From NCBI RefSeq assembly GCF_011393025.1, contig NZ_JAAOEO010000008.1, positions 176,981-240,980 on the forward strand: a stretch of 64,000 bases of DNA, written 5' to 3'. Origin of the DNA: Neobacillus terrae (GTDB lineage: Bacteria > Bacillota > Bacilli > Bacillales > Cytobacillaceae). Of the stretch, positions 54,961-63,712 are shown piece by piece (the stretch's first letter is position 1; every line of letters begins with the position of its first letter). Made by a program: the position numbers and the translations under genes. The notes below the pieces were generated by a model. That model saw only the letters and a program-made list of their open reading frames with translations. It ran no database searches and was not told the origin of the DNA.

Positions 54961-55150
54961 AAAATTTTACGAATATGATCTTGGAATACATCACTACTAG
55001 GTTGTCACCGTACAAGTCGATCAAGCATCAACAAAAACCGTCTATTCTCCGCAATTGTACTTGCACGGAATCCCGATGAATACCTCAAAATTGAACTGCA
55101 GTACTCGGTGCATTTGGGGGTGCACCCAAGAAGCTAGTAGCATAGTAAGA

Positions 55151-55819
55151 TCATGGCGTAAAAAGTTTCCAATTCCCTTCAGTGACAACTTCGACCTCTC
55201 CGTCAATCACTTTGATGGCGGTTTGATCATCAATTGCATACGCCGGCCCCTGCATCCCGGCGGCCCATCTCTCTGCAGCAGCCATCGTGTTATACGGCAG
55301 CATCTCGTGATCCAGATGCGGGAACATTGCAAAATCGACCATACTCAGCGTTTCATCGCCACCACTCGGCGGATTCCAGCTAACGAAGAAGTCCCCAATT
55401 TTAGGTGCCATCACCATGCTACCGGCGCTCATTCCCACATAGACTGCGCCGAGCGACGGCAAGAGGTCCGCCAATCCGGACTGCTTCATCCAGTAACCCA
55501 GGTAGAGGGCGTCGCCTCCCGCCACCAGCAGGACGTCCGTCTCCCGTACCAGCGGCACCCAGCGGTCTTCACTAATACTTGGTAGCGCTGTGAGCTCCAG
55601 TATGCCGACGGATTTCCAGCCCAGGTCGACCATAGGATTATCTTCTTTTCCGCTGATGAACTCCCAAGCTTTGACGCCGGGGCCAACCCAGGGGTGTCCG
55701 TACATCGCGGTGGGGATGCACAGGGCGTTGGAGTCGGCGATCGACTTGTCCAGCATGTCAACCAACGCGTCATGTATGCTTTTGTTATTGATGCCTGCAG
55801 ATGTAAGCAGAAATTTCAC
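55151..55819 (-). CDS. Peptidase S51 family (peptidase E-like) protein
   Basis: A 222-residue protein with the class I glutamine-amidotransferase-like fold of the S51 peptidases. The nucleophile Ser lies in VYVGMSAGSMVMAP, following LLVAGGDALYLGYWM. Family members cleave aspartyl dipeptides, but some are uncharacterised. The GTG at 55819 follows AGGAGGAG. GC content and codon use are well above the neighbours', indicating transfer. It is flanked by an R3 repeat. Confidence 0.8.
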   Translation of the reverse strand: MKFLLTSAGINNKSIHDALVDMLDKSIADSNALCIPTAMYGHPWVGPGVKAWEFISGKEDNPMVDLGWKSVGILELTALPSISEDRWVPLVRETDVLLVAGGDALYLGYWMKQSGLADLLPSLGAVYVGMSAGSMVMAPKIGDFFVSWNPPSGGDETLSMVDFAMFPHLDHEMLPYNTMAAAERWAAGMQGPAYAIDDQTAIKVIDGEVEVVTEGNWKLFTP

Positions 55820-56276
55820 AACTCAACTCCTCCTCTTTGTATGTGTCTGACCTTGAGTTCTTCTGACTTTTAAAATGTGGCTGCGGACTCTATTAAAACA
55901 GTTTTGCCTGGTACAAGAGCCAAACTGACCCAATCGGTCACTTTTAAAACCCTTTATCGTTATAGGTATGGAACTGCATGCTGTATCCTAAGGTTTATAT
56001 AAGGGTGCAGCAAGAGTCAAGAGAAAAAGATAAATAGATTTGTTGTTTTCATAAGGAAAGGGACTATTACGTTATCCCTTCCAGCTTTTTATATTAAGAA
56101 AAAGTGTAGCGTTTTTACTACAGTCAAAGATCTGACAGAATAATTGAATTTCGATAGTATCTTAAAGAAGATTAGGTGACATAGGGACGCTTCACCTTTC
56201 CATTTTACGAATATTCTGTACTTATTTCAAATAATTAGATTATAATTCTCTTATCAACCATTAAGGAGGAATTTCA
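55820..56276. other. Gene-free region upstream of the ABC exporter leader
   Basis: No gene. AT-rich in its right half. A TATAAT at 56240-56245 (ATTATAATTC) about 30 bases before the leader peptide start is a candidate -10. Confidence 0.4.
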
Positions 56277-56333
56277 ATGAGAAACATCATGAACAAAACC
56301 GTACAAACATATAAGGGGGAAACACTTCTTTAA
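56277..56333 (+). CDS. Leader peptide of the ABC exporter (18 residues)
   Basis: An 18-codon gene reading MRNIMNKTVQTYKGETLL, starting ATG after one of the best ribosome binding sites here (AAGGAGG, six bases before). Its codons 11-14 form the left arm of a perfect 11-pair hairpin. It ends 58 bases before the exporter start. It matches the layout of translated attenuator leaders such as BmrB before bmrCD, but the peptide itself is not recognised. Confidence 0.65.
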   Translation: MRNIMNKTVQTYKGETLL

Positions 56334-56359
56334 TTGTAACGGTGTACTCCCTTATATGT
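56307..56359 (+). promoter_or_regulatory. Hairpin A:B in the exporter leader
   Basis: ACATATAAGGG (56307-56317, inside the leader peptide) pairs perfectly with CCCTTATATGT (56349-56359), with an inner ACAC/GTGT stem, followed by GTTTATTT. It can act as a weak terminator or as an antisequestor. Confidence 0.7.
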
Positions 56360-56385
56360 GTTTATTTAAATAACACATAAAGGGG
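56349..56385 (+). promoter_or_regulatory. Hairpin B:C sequestering the exporter ribosome binding site
   Basis: CCCTTATATGTGTT (56349-56362) can instead pair with AACACATAAAGGGG (56372-56385), which includes the Shine-Dalgarno of the exporter gene. The two structures are mutually exclusive because they share arm B. Confidence 0.65.
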
Positions 56386-56391
56386 TAACTC

Positions 56392-58134
56392 ATGGATTTT
56401 CCAGTCAAAAAATTTTTTTCATATTATAAGCTGTATCTTAAATTGTTTATGTCCATTTTGACATGTGCCTTTTTGATATCTGCATTGTCCTTGTTGTTTC
56501 CGTTGCTCGTCCGGTATATTACGAAGGATGTCCTTGAGGGGGACCTGTCAATCGTATTAAATAAAGTGTATTGGATTGGTGGGCTGATGCTTGTTCTTAC
56601 CGCAATCCAGAATATTGGAAACTACTTTGTGGACTATAAGGGCCATGAATTGGGTGCCAGAATAGAAAGCAACCTCCGTACCGAGCTGTTTGAACACATG
56701 CAAAAGCTTTCGTTTAGCTTTTATGATAAGGAAAAGACCGGTCAGCTTATGTCCAGGATTACGAACGACCTGCTTTGGCTATCCGAGCTTTACCATCACG
56801 GCCCTGAAGATTACCTTAAATATCTCGTCCGCTTTATCGGAGCGTTTGTCATCTTGTTCTTTATTAACGCGCCATTGACGATTGTGATATTCTGCTTTTT
56901 ACCGATTCTGGGGTTCTTTACTTTATATTTCAACAAGATGGAAAACAAGGCATTAATAAGAAACAAAGAAAGAATTGGAGACGTAAATGCCCAGGTGGAG
57001 GATAGTCTGGCTGGCATCCGGGTTGTTAAATCATTTGCCAATGAGCAGGTAGAAATAGGGAAGTTTAACCGCGAAAATAACCGTTTCCTTGAAAGCAGGA
57101 TCAGCTTCTATAAGACAGAGGCTAACTTTTACAATGGATTACAAACGCTCATCCAGCTGATAACGATTGCAGTAATCATCTTCGGAAGTTCAAGCATCGT
57201 GAAAAATACACTCGATTTAGCAGATTTGATCACTTTTATGCTGTATATAAACTTTATGCTTGAACCAATTCAAAAAATGGCTCAAATGAGCATGCTATTC
57301 CAGGAAGGAATCACCGGCTTCCAACGCTTTACGGAAATCATGAATCTACAGCCCGCAATCGAAAACAAACCGAATGCAGTTACACTAAGGGAAGTCCGTG
57401 GCGAAATTGAGTTTAAGCACGTTCAATTCCGGTACGAAGACCATTTGGACCATGTCCTTGATAATATGTCACTGAAAATACAGCCAGGAGAATATGTTGC
57501 CTTGGTTGGCCCCTCGGGTGCAGGCAAAACCACTTTCTGCTCGCTCATCCCGCGCTTTTATGATGTGACAGACGGCAAGGTAATGCTGGACGGAATCGAT
57601 GTCCGTGATATCGATCTTTATTCATTAAGAAAAAACATCGGGATCGTTCAGCAGGATGTTTATCTGTTTGCAGGAACGGTAATGGAAAATATCAGCTACG
57701 GGAATCCCCATGCATGTGATGAGGAAATTATGGCTGCAGCCAAGTGCGCCAATGCACATGACTTTATCATGAAGCTGCCAGACGGTTACCAATCCGAAAT
57801 TGGTCAGCGGGGGGTCAGGCTTTCGGGCGGACAAAAGCAGCGGCTTAGCATCGCCCGCGTTTTCCTTAAGAATCCGCCAGTCCTTATTTTGGATGAAGCA
57901 ACGAGTGCACTCGATAACGAAAGCGAAAGCATCATTAAGGACTCACTAGAGTTGCTCGCAAAAGGGCGAACAACCCTCGTCATAGCCCACCGCCTTTCAA
58001 CAATTCGGAACGCACAGCGGATCATCGTTTTGACTGAAGAGGGTATTGTGGAAGAAGGAACACATGATACGCTGCTTGCAAAGCATGGAGCTTATTCAAA
58101 CCTCTACTCCAAACAGTTTGAATCAATATTGTAA
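56392..58134 (+). CDS. ABC exporter half-transporter, fused permease-ATPase (BmrA/Sav1866-like)
   Basis: A 580-residue protein: six membrane helices in the first 310 residues (exporter fold, coupling segment LSFSFYDKEKTGQLMSRITND), then one ATPase domain with Walker A GPSGAGKTT, Q-loop QQDVYLFAG, signature [15 protein letters not shown], Walker B VLILDEATSALD and switch AHRLST. All key residues are intact. It should work as a homodimer, exporting drugs or lipids. The ATG at 56392 follows AAAGGGG, which can be hidden by RNA pairing. Confidence 0.9.
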   Translation: MDFPVKKFFSYYKLYLKLFMSILTCAFLISALSLLFPLLVRYITKDVLEGDLSIVLNKVYWIGGLMLVLTAIQNIGNYFVDYKGHELGARIESNLRTELFEHMQKLSFSFYDKEKTGQLMSRITNDLLWLSELYHHGPEDYLKYLVRFIGAFVILFFINAPLTIVIFCFLPILGFFTLYFNKMENKALIRNKERIGDVNAQVEDSLAGIRVVKSFANEQVEIGKFNRENNRFLESRISFYKTEANFYNGLQTLIQLITIAVIIFGSSSIVKNTLDLADLITFMLYINFMLEPIQKMAQMSMLFQEGITGFQRFTEIMNLQPAIENKPNAVTLREVRGEIEFKHVQFRYEDHLDHVLDNMSLKIQPGEYVALVGPSGAGKTTFCSLIPRFYDVTDGKVMLDGIDVRDIDLYSLRKNIGIVQQDVYLFAGTVMENISYGNPHACDEEIMAAAKCANAHDFIMKLPDGYQSEIGQRGVRLSGGQKQRLSIARVFLKNPPVLILDEATSALDNESESIIKDSLELLAKGRTTLVIAHRLSTIRNAQRIIVLTEEGIVEEGTHDTLLAKHGAYSNLYSKQFESIL

Positions 58135-58147
58135 TTTTCTTGTTAAC

Positions 58148-58178
58148 TCGGCTCTTAAAAAGGGGCGAGTTTTTTCCA
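58148..58178 (+). terminator. Terminator of the ABC exporter gene
   Basis: AACTCG pairs with CGAGTT, followed by TTTT. Confidence 0.65.
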
Positions 58179-58240
58179 GCTTTCAAAGCCTAAGATCTAA
58201 AAACGGAAATTTCTTAGTCAAAATTCCATTCAACAAACAA

Positions 58241-58350
58241 AAAGACAACTCCCGAATGGGTCAGTTGCCTTCTTTTAATATTATTTGCGCGACTGCTTCT
58301 ACATGTGTTGAGTGTATGTGGCAATACATGAGATGTCTGATGAGTTTATT
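58241..58350 (-). repeat. 3'-end repeat R3 with terminator, copy A (after the DUF4179 anti-sigma)
   Basis: The repeat spans 58276-58350 and the stem AGGCAACTGACCC with GGGAGTTGTCT follows on the minus strand. One frame of this copy reads CHIHSTHVEAVAQIILKEGN then stop. Confidence 0.6.
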
Positions 58351-59755
58351 CTTTCTTAGGGAGTTCAACAGTAAATGGTTTTAATTCCTTAGATGCGACA
58401 AAGCTTGAAAAATCAAATAAAAACATTGTATTTCCCAGCTTAAAATTCTCAATCCTTTCTTGTCCGTTTAAGTCGAAAGTAGATTGGAAGTGTGCTGTGG
58501 CCTTATCAATCAATTTTACTTTATTAAACGGAACACCGTGGTTTTTAGGTGGCCAAGGATTTTCCGGGTCGATTTTGGCTAGATAATCCTTATCAACCAA
58601 CCAGATAAGATACTCCAAATTCTGATTAATCGTTTCGAGTTTACGTTGACTCAGGTTCTTCGGAAGCCCTGTAAGTTGATAATCTATTACCAATTCCTCG
58701 CCTTTTTGGGTAACATCATTTACCTGCACGCCTAAATCAAACCGTTTGCTGTTTAATGTAAAGGTTTTTTTGTCCAAAAGCTGGTGGACTTTAGGGTCAG
58801 CGAACGAGAGTGTCGGATAAAACGTAAGCGAAGAAATATCCTTATCTACGATTGTCATTGCCCTCCGGACAGTGCTATGGAACCCATCCTTCTGTGTAGA
58901 TTCGGAAAGGTCAGTTCCATTGTCAAACCGATACACCTTTCCTTTATCATCCACGGCTTTATCAATATAAATGTCATCGCCCTTGTATTTCTCTACTATT
59001 TCATAAGTAAGAGTCGAGGACGCTTTTGCAGTAAGAATTTTTTCCAACTTGATTTTCACCCCATCATCAGGGTAGGCCTGTTCCTGTTCGATTGCCAGGG
59101 TAGTGTTTTTGTCCTGCTGAAATGGAATATCAAAGTTCCATTCACCCTTAATGCCGTTAATACTATGTATGGTAACGGGGAGAGTGAACTGGTCTGGAAT
59201 TTTTTCATATGGGTATTCTGTTTTCCACTGAAAGTTGTATCCGTTTTTCACTTTTCTGATATCATGCGATATTCCAAGCCAAGGATCATGATCTCCTTTA
59301 TTCCCCTCAAAGTTTAAATCAAAGCTCACTTCCCCTTTTTCGTTATGCCCCTTTTCAACATCCTCATCGACAAATCCGGTAATGGAAATAATGTTGCCGT
59401 CAAAATAAGAACTGGTCAGCTTCACGGTTACTCCGTTTTTCGTTTGGGATTGATTTAATACAGTCACAGCATCCTGGTTTGCTAGATTTACACCCGTTGA
59501 ATCATCAAATTCTTGAAAGAGGGCGCCTATTAAAGGTGCATTTGCTAATACTTTGTTCATAGTTGGGTTGATAAAGCCTGAAGCAAGCGTAATCCCAAGA
59601 AGCGCAGCCGCAGTGGCCGAACCTGCCAGAACCTTCTTTTTCTTCGAATGTCCACCCTGGCTTGCTTTTGTGAGGCCCTTTTCAATTGCTTCAAACACTT
59701 TTTCTTTTGGCACAGGTATTTGTTCAATTGCTGCCTTCATTTCCTTATTATCCAT
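58346..59755 (-). CDS. DUF4179 anti-sigma factor
   Basis: A 469-residue membrane protein. A short cytoplasmic N-terminus ([20 protein letters not shown]) is followed by one membrane helix at about 40-62 and a large extracytoplasmic DUF4179 region. Its start overlaps the sigma gene stop by eight bases (ATGGATAA), so the two are translationally coupled. It presumably holds the sigma factor at the membrane until an envelope signal arrives. No zinc-finger motif is seen in the short N-terminus. Confidence 0.82.
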   Translation of the reverse strand: MDNKEMKAAIEQIPVPKEKVFEAIEKGLTKASQGGHSKKKKVLAGSATAAALLGITLASGFINPTMNKVLANAPLIGALFQEFDDSTGVNLANQDAVTVLNQSQTKNGVTVKLTSSYFDGNIISITGFVDEDVEKGHNEKGEVSFDLNFEGNKGDHDPWLGISHDIRKVKNGYNFQWKTEYPYEKIPDQFTLPVTIHSINGIKGEWNFDIPFQQDKNTTLAIEQEQAYPDDGVKIKLEKILTAKASSTLTYEIVEKYKGDDIYIDKAVDDKGKVYRFDNGTDLSESTQKDGFHSTVRRAMTIVDKDISSLTFYPTLSFADPKVHQLLDKKTFTLNSKRFDLGVQVNDVTQKGEELVIDYQLTGLPKNLSQRKLETINQNLEYLIWLVDKDYLAKIDPENPWPPKNHGVPFNKVKLIDKATAHFQSTFDLNGQERIENFKLGNTMFLFDFSSFVASKELKPFTVELPKKE

Positions 59756-60287
59756 GGCACTTGCCCTCCTCCTCGTTATAAGACTTTTTTAATTCGGCTT
59801 TCCCTCTGCTTAAATATGTTTTTACGGTGCTTTCAGGAATCTCCATGACACTGCTAATCGTTTTAATCGAGTAATCGTAATAGTAAAAAAGTATAATCGC
59901 TGTACGGTAATTCTCTTTCAGCTGCTTAATTGCATTTAGCAGTTGTAAGGATTCTTCAATGTATACATTTGCTTGGCCCGGCAGATTCGACAATATTTCA
60001 TCACTCAGCGGAACAACATTGTTCTTTCTCTTTAGAACCCTGCCTGAACAACGAATGACAATCCTGGTAAACCAGGTCGAAAAATACTCCGGATTTTTTA
60101 ACGAATGAATAGATGTAAAGGCCTGATAGGTTGCCTCCTGGACAACATCCAACGCATCTGCTTCGTTATGTACATAAAGATATGCAGTCCGATAGATTCT
60201 TTCATAATGCTCTTGAACTAACTTTTCAAAGGCGCCCTTATTACCCTTGATTGCTTTTTTTACTAGCCGATGGCTTTCCGTTTCCAT
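59748..60287 (-). CDS. ECF RNA polymerase sigma factor
   Basis: A 179-residue sigma factor. Region 2 reads [20 protein letters not shown] then [20 protein letters not shown]; region 4 reads [20 protein letters not shown] then [20 protein letters not shown]. It is the first gene of a two-gene operon with its DUF4179 partner. A TGAAAC motif upstream is typical of ECF -35 elements, but no clear -10 is seen, so autoregulation is only possible. Confidence 0.9.
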   Translation of the reverse strand: METESHRLVKKAIKGNKGAFEKLVQEHYERIYRTAYLYVHNEADALDVVQEATYQAFTSIHSLKNPEYFSTWFTRIVIRCSGRVLKRKNNVVPLSDEILSNLPGQANVYIEESLQLLNAIKQLKENYRTAIILFYYYDYSIKTISSVMEIPESTVKTYLSRGKAELKKSYNEEEGKCHG

Positions 60288-60401
60288 CTTCTATGACCCC
60301 CTTTACTAATTAGTGGAATCTATACTCTAAAAAAGTTTCAAAAAGTTAAAGTTTTTTCAAAGAACAGCATAGCATGCAAATAGAATCCTAAGTTCAAAAA
60401 A

Positions 60402-60431
60402 ATAACAGAAACCATACTTGGTTTCTGCTAA
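60402..60431 (-). terminator. Terminator of the OLD nuclease gene
   Basis: CAGAAACC pairs with GGTTTCTG; TTATTTTTTTG follows on the minus strand. Confidence 0.7.
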
Positions 60432-60474
60432 CTTCAATCTATTTTAGACCGTAGTAAGTTGACGGCGTAAATCT

Positions 60475-62286
60475 TTATTTAACTGGTTCAGGTTGCTCTT
60501 GCCCTTCTAGCTCTTTCCAAACAGCAATAATAAATTCCGAATCATCTGGAGGTACCCATTCGGATCTTGCTTGATTCAGGTTATCCCAATTATAGTAATC
60601 TAATACGGTCGAGTTACTGTGATCAAGTTCCTGTTGTAGCCGAATTCCATAAGAAGATTTTACGATGTTCAATAGCCTTGGAGGCATATCTTGGAGTTCC
60701 TTCCCCTGTAGGTATTCATAAGCAGCAAACGACTTGGAACTTCCTTTTTCATAATCCGGAGGCATTTCTTCTTCAAATGTATATTGAAAAACAAATTTTT
60801 TGTTACCTTTTATATCACATAACCGTTCAATTTTGTGATTTAAAGTTAGTACCTTTTTAAGCGCCGCTACTGTCTTTATTTCTCCTTTTTTATTATGTTC
60901 AGTCATATCGAAATCGTGTATGCAGGTATATTGAACTCCAAAGTTATTGAGGACGTTCAATACCACATACATTGTGCCTTTGCCTGCACAGTTTACTACA
61001 GATGTTCTATTGTAAATTTCACTGTCCAAGCCTCCACTACTAACTAGCTTTTCACCGATTATTTTTAATGCAACAACCTCAGTATCGCCTTCAACTAAAA
61101 TTACGTTATTGGCAAAAAATATTTCATTAACATACGGGTTAAATCTTAATAATGCTTGAAATTTATCTTTTTCATGACTCGGTAAGCCATAAATGTCCGA
61201 GTTTACCTGACTAACTACAACATTTTTATCCTCATTCAACGAAAGCTTAGCTAATGTCCTGTGCGGCTTAGCTAAATCAATGAAATTTGGTGAATGGGAT
61301 GTTGCCAAAACTTGAAAGAAACCTTCATCTGCCAGGCTATAGAGTGTTTCCTTAAAAACTCTTGCAAGATGAGGATGGAGATATAACTCGGGTTCTTCTA
61401 TAGCAATTATTAAAGGGCGATTTACTCCTTTATCCTCTCCTTGGTATTTTTTCATGTACATCTTAAACCCTTTAAGTATCGAAAGCATAAATGTCCGTTG
61501 CACTCCATTACCCTGGTGCGACAGCATAGTTTCTAGCCCATTAAAGTCAAAATTAGGTTTTAAGGAAGTACTCACTATTTCGTCCAGCGGGTTGACGTCC
61601 ACATTAAATCTAATTTTGGTTGAAGTAACTTCTTTTAAGAAACCTTGCACTTCTTCCTCAAAGAATTTGATTTTTTCGTTATCATGTGAATTGATTTTAT
61701 CTTGTAATAGCTGTGTTTTCTCTTTAGCTTCTTTATATTCATCTAGTCCTCGAATAACATCTTTATACAAAGCGTACAAGGTTTTCATATAAGGAGAAGA
61801 ATCTTTTATATCATCATTGGCATTTTTAACCGCTGGTATGTAGATTACCTCGGGAAACGCGCTTAAAAAATGGGTTCCATTTTTTCCCCCTCCCATTTTT
61901 CCATCCCAGCCATCGCTTCCGAGATCGTGTTCCTCATTTCCCGAGAGTTTTGATGCACGTTCTACCTTTTCTCCCAAACGATATACTGCCCTTACGATAA
62001 ACTTTCCGGTTGGGCCATGAAGCGACGCTCTAATACCATGGAGATTAATTTCTTCATCTGTTAAATCTGAAAAAGTAGCATGAAAACTAATTGGATTAGA
62101 AGTGTTGTGTCTATGATAAAGGTTTTTTTCCAGCATTGTGTCGCTGGATCCAAACTTACACAATGCTTCTAATACTGTACTCTTACTGCAGTTATTAGGG
62201 CCAATAATTATAGATATGTTTTCTATGTCTATAGTTAGTTCTTTAATGCCTTTAAAATTTCTGATAGTCAGCTTTGTTAGTTTCAT
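60475..62286 (-). CDS. OLD-family ATP-dependent endonuclease (AAA ATPase + TOPRIM)
   Basis: A 603-residue OLD protein. The N-terminal ATPase begins MKLTKLTIRNFKGIKELTID with a variant Walker A GPNNCSKST at 29-37, Walker B LIIAIEEPELYLHPH, then ATSHSPNFIDLA. The C-terminal TOPRIM domain carries VILVEGDTEVVAL and CIHDFDMTEHN for metal binding. Some OLD proteins are phage-defence nucleases (Gabija GajA with a UvrD-like partner), but no helicase, protease or reverse transcriptase lies beside it. The ATG at 62286 follows GGAGGGG. Confidence 0.85.
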   Translation of the reverse strand: MKLTKLTIRNFKGIKELTIDIENISIIIGPNNCSKSTVLEALCKFGSSDTMLEKNLYHRHNTSNPISFHATFSDLTDEEINLHGIRASLHGPTGKFIVRAVYRLGEKVERASKLSGNEEHDLGSDGWDGKMGGGKNGTHFLSAFPEVIYIPAVKNANDDIKDSSPYMKTLYALYKDVIRGLDEYKEAKEKTQLLQDKINSHDNEKIKFFEEEVQGFLKEVTSTKIRFNVDVNPLDEIVSTSLKPNFDFNGLETMLSHQGNGVQRTFMLSILKGFKMYMKKYQGEDKGVNRPLIIAIEEPELYLHPHLARVFKETLYSLADEGFFQVLATSHSPNFIDLAKPHRTLAKLSLNEDKNVVVSQVNSDIYGLPSHEKDKFQALLRFNPYVNEIFFANNVILVEGDTEVVALKIIGEKLVSSGGLDSEIYNRTSVVNCAGKGTMYVVLNVLNNFGVQYTCIHDFDMTEHNKKGEIKTVAALKKVLTLNHKIERLCDIKGNKKFVFQYTFEEEMPPDYEKGSSKSFAAYEYLQGKELQDMPPRLLNIVKSSYGIRLQQELDHSNSTVLDYYNWDNLNQARSEWVPPDDSEFIIAVWKELEGQEQPEPVK

Positions 62287-63175
62287 AAACATCCCCTCCT
62301 TCTCCAATATTTTACTATATATTACAAAATATTCCCATTACTTATTAAAAAGCCTTAATAAAACCTTGCACTTTATTTTTTAAAAGGTTTTATTAACGAC
62401 AGAGTAAATCCTCAAAAGGGTCAGAGACGCTACCTCTGTCTAAACGCTGTCGTTATCCGGGTTCGACAATAAAAATCGGAGAAAAGAATAATTAACCGTG
62501 GGAGAGCCCTTAAGTCACGATAAATAAGAGGTTGGTGAGCTGAGCCGATGCAGAAAATCAGCGTAGCAATCATTAGGCAAGGTCTTTCTGCTGTTTATGA
62601 CCGGATTGCGAGACTTAGAGAAGCGGGAACGGCTTCTTGCAGTAACGGTTCGGTGGAGTTTCGATTGGTTATGGCCAATGGTACTTGTCACGATATATGC
62701 GGGCGAAACTGCATATGCTTATTAATAGCTAGTGGCAAGGTGAAGAGATTCAGGTACTAAACAGCAGCGTCATCAAGTTCCCTGCTTTATACTAAAGTAT
62801 ATATTTGAGTACCACTTCCTCTGTTCACGTGTCTCCGAACCGTGGACAGGGGAGGGTACTATTTCGTAGTCAGTAGCCCGCATAACCTAAAGTATATAAA
62901 TATAGCCTGCAGACCTACATACACTGGTACGAAATTTTAAACTACGACGAGATGAGACCAACAGCACCCTCCCATGGCAACGTTATAAACATCTGTATTA
63001 GCAATCAACAACCACGGGTGCGACAGTGATCACTTGTTCTTGTCCTGGAGAAACAATATAAATTTATTATTCAACAGGCAGCTGTATTGAAGGACTGTTG
63101 TTCTTTCTTGTTGAAATTCTTATTCGGGCAGTTTAGTTCAATAAGAGCATTTGACCAATAATGCGTCTTATTAAA
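62287..63175. other. Gene-free, hairpin-rich region beside the OLD nuclease
   Basis: Nearly 900 bases without a supported gene. The part from about 62390 to 63050 is richer in GC than its flanks and packed with hairpins: GACAGAG/CTCTGTC (62398-62440), AGAAGC/GCTTCT, ATTGG/CCAAT, ATATGC/GCATAT, and a long imperfect stem at 62808-62862. GGGAGGGT (62850) can also pair with ACCCTCCC (62966). No tRNA, known riboswitch or intron core is recognised with confidence. Confidence 0.45.
62808..62862. other. Long imperfect hairpin
   Basis: AGTACC..TTCCTCTGTTCACG pairs with CGTGGACAGGGGAG..GGTACT, about 20 pairs with G-U wobbles and a small bulge. It is the strongest structure in the gene-free tract. Confidence 0.55.
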
Positions 63176-63179
63176 CAAA

Positions 63180-63202
63180 AGAAGAGCTTTATAGCTCTCC
63201 TA
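63180..63202 (-). terminator. Terminator of the GNAT gene
   Basis: GAGCT, TATA, AGCTC then TTCTTTTGTTT on the minus strand, directly after the stop. Confidence 0.55.
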
Positions 63203-63697
63203 TTAGACTGTCAAATGCAAAATGTGTTGTGGACCTTTTGGACCTTCATAAAATTCGTTCTCGTCTACAAATCCTGTTTTTAAATAAAGTTTATAAGCAG
63301 GCGTATTTCTCTTATTGACACCGAGGACAATTTCGTCAGTTCCAGAAAGATTATTTTTAACAAAATCAGACAATAGCTGAAGCCCTTTCTTTGCAAATCC
63401 CTTTCCTTGATTTCTTGAATCAATTGAGAAAGCTGTCAGTAAACGAGCATTAGTATTATTGCTGTACTTTAAAAGCTTTTCACCATCTTCTAAAGCAAAA
63501 TAGCCTACAGGAACACTGTTTTCAAGAATTAATACATGTTTAGCACTGTTAGAAACATTAGGATTATTAATTTTATCCAAAGGCATACTGGTAAATTGAA
63601 GTTGCTCTTCAGGTAAATGGTAGTTGGATAGATGTTCATCGTATGAATTGGTGTACTCGACCAGTACAACTGAAGATTTTAAGTTGTTAGACAGCAT
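63203..63697 (-). CDS. GNAT-family N-acetyltransferase
   Basis: A 164-residue acetyltransferase. The acetyl-CoA motif is RNQGKGFAKKGLQLL near residues 92-106, followed by LGVNKRNTPAYKLYLKTGF. The N-terminal third (LVEYTNSYDEHLSNYHL) is not conserved with the enzyme at 5263. The substrate is unknown. The ATG at 63697 follows GGGGG; a frame to 63712 lies before that site. Confidence 0.82.
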   Translation of the reverse strand: MLSNNLKSSVVLVEYTNSYDEHLSNYHLPEEQLQFTSMPLDKINNPNVSNSAKHVLILENSVPVGYFALEDGEKLLKYSNNTNARLLTAFSIDSRNQGKGFAKKGLQLLSDFVKNNLSGTDEIVLGVNKRNTPAYKLYLKTGFVDENEFYEGPKGPQHILHLTV

Positions 63698-63712
63698 TAT
63701 ATTTACCCCCAA

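Noticed and set aside
55055..55585. 176-codon plus-strand frame opposite the S51 peptidase
   Set aside because: Shadow of the GC-rich S51 gene, which has clear family motifs and a good start.
60475..62286. Gabija system (GajA with GajB)
   Set aside because: No UvrD-like helicase gene on either side; only the OLD protein is present.
62548..62760. 70-codon plus-strand frame in the structured tract
   Set aside because: No ribosome binding site and no domain; the codons run through several hairpins.
62390..63050. Group II intron or retron RNA
   Set aside because: Fragments such as GTGCGAC and ACGGTTC tempted me, but no domain V with correct pairing and no reverse transcriptase were found.
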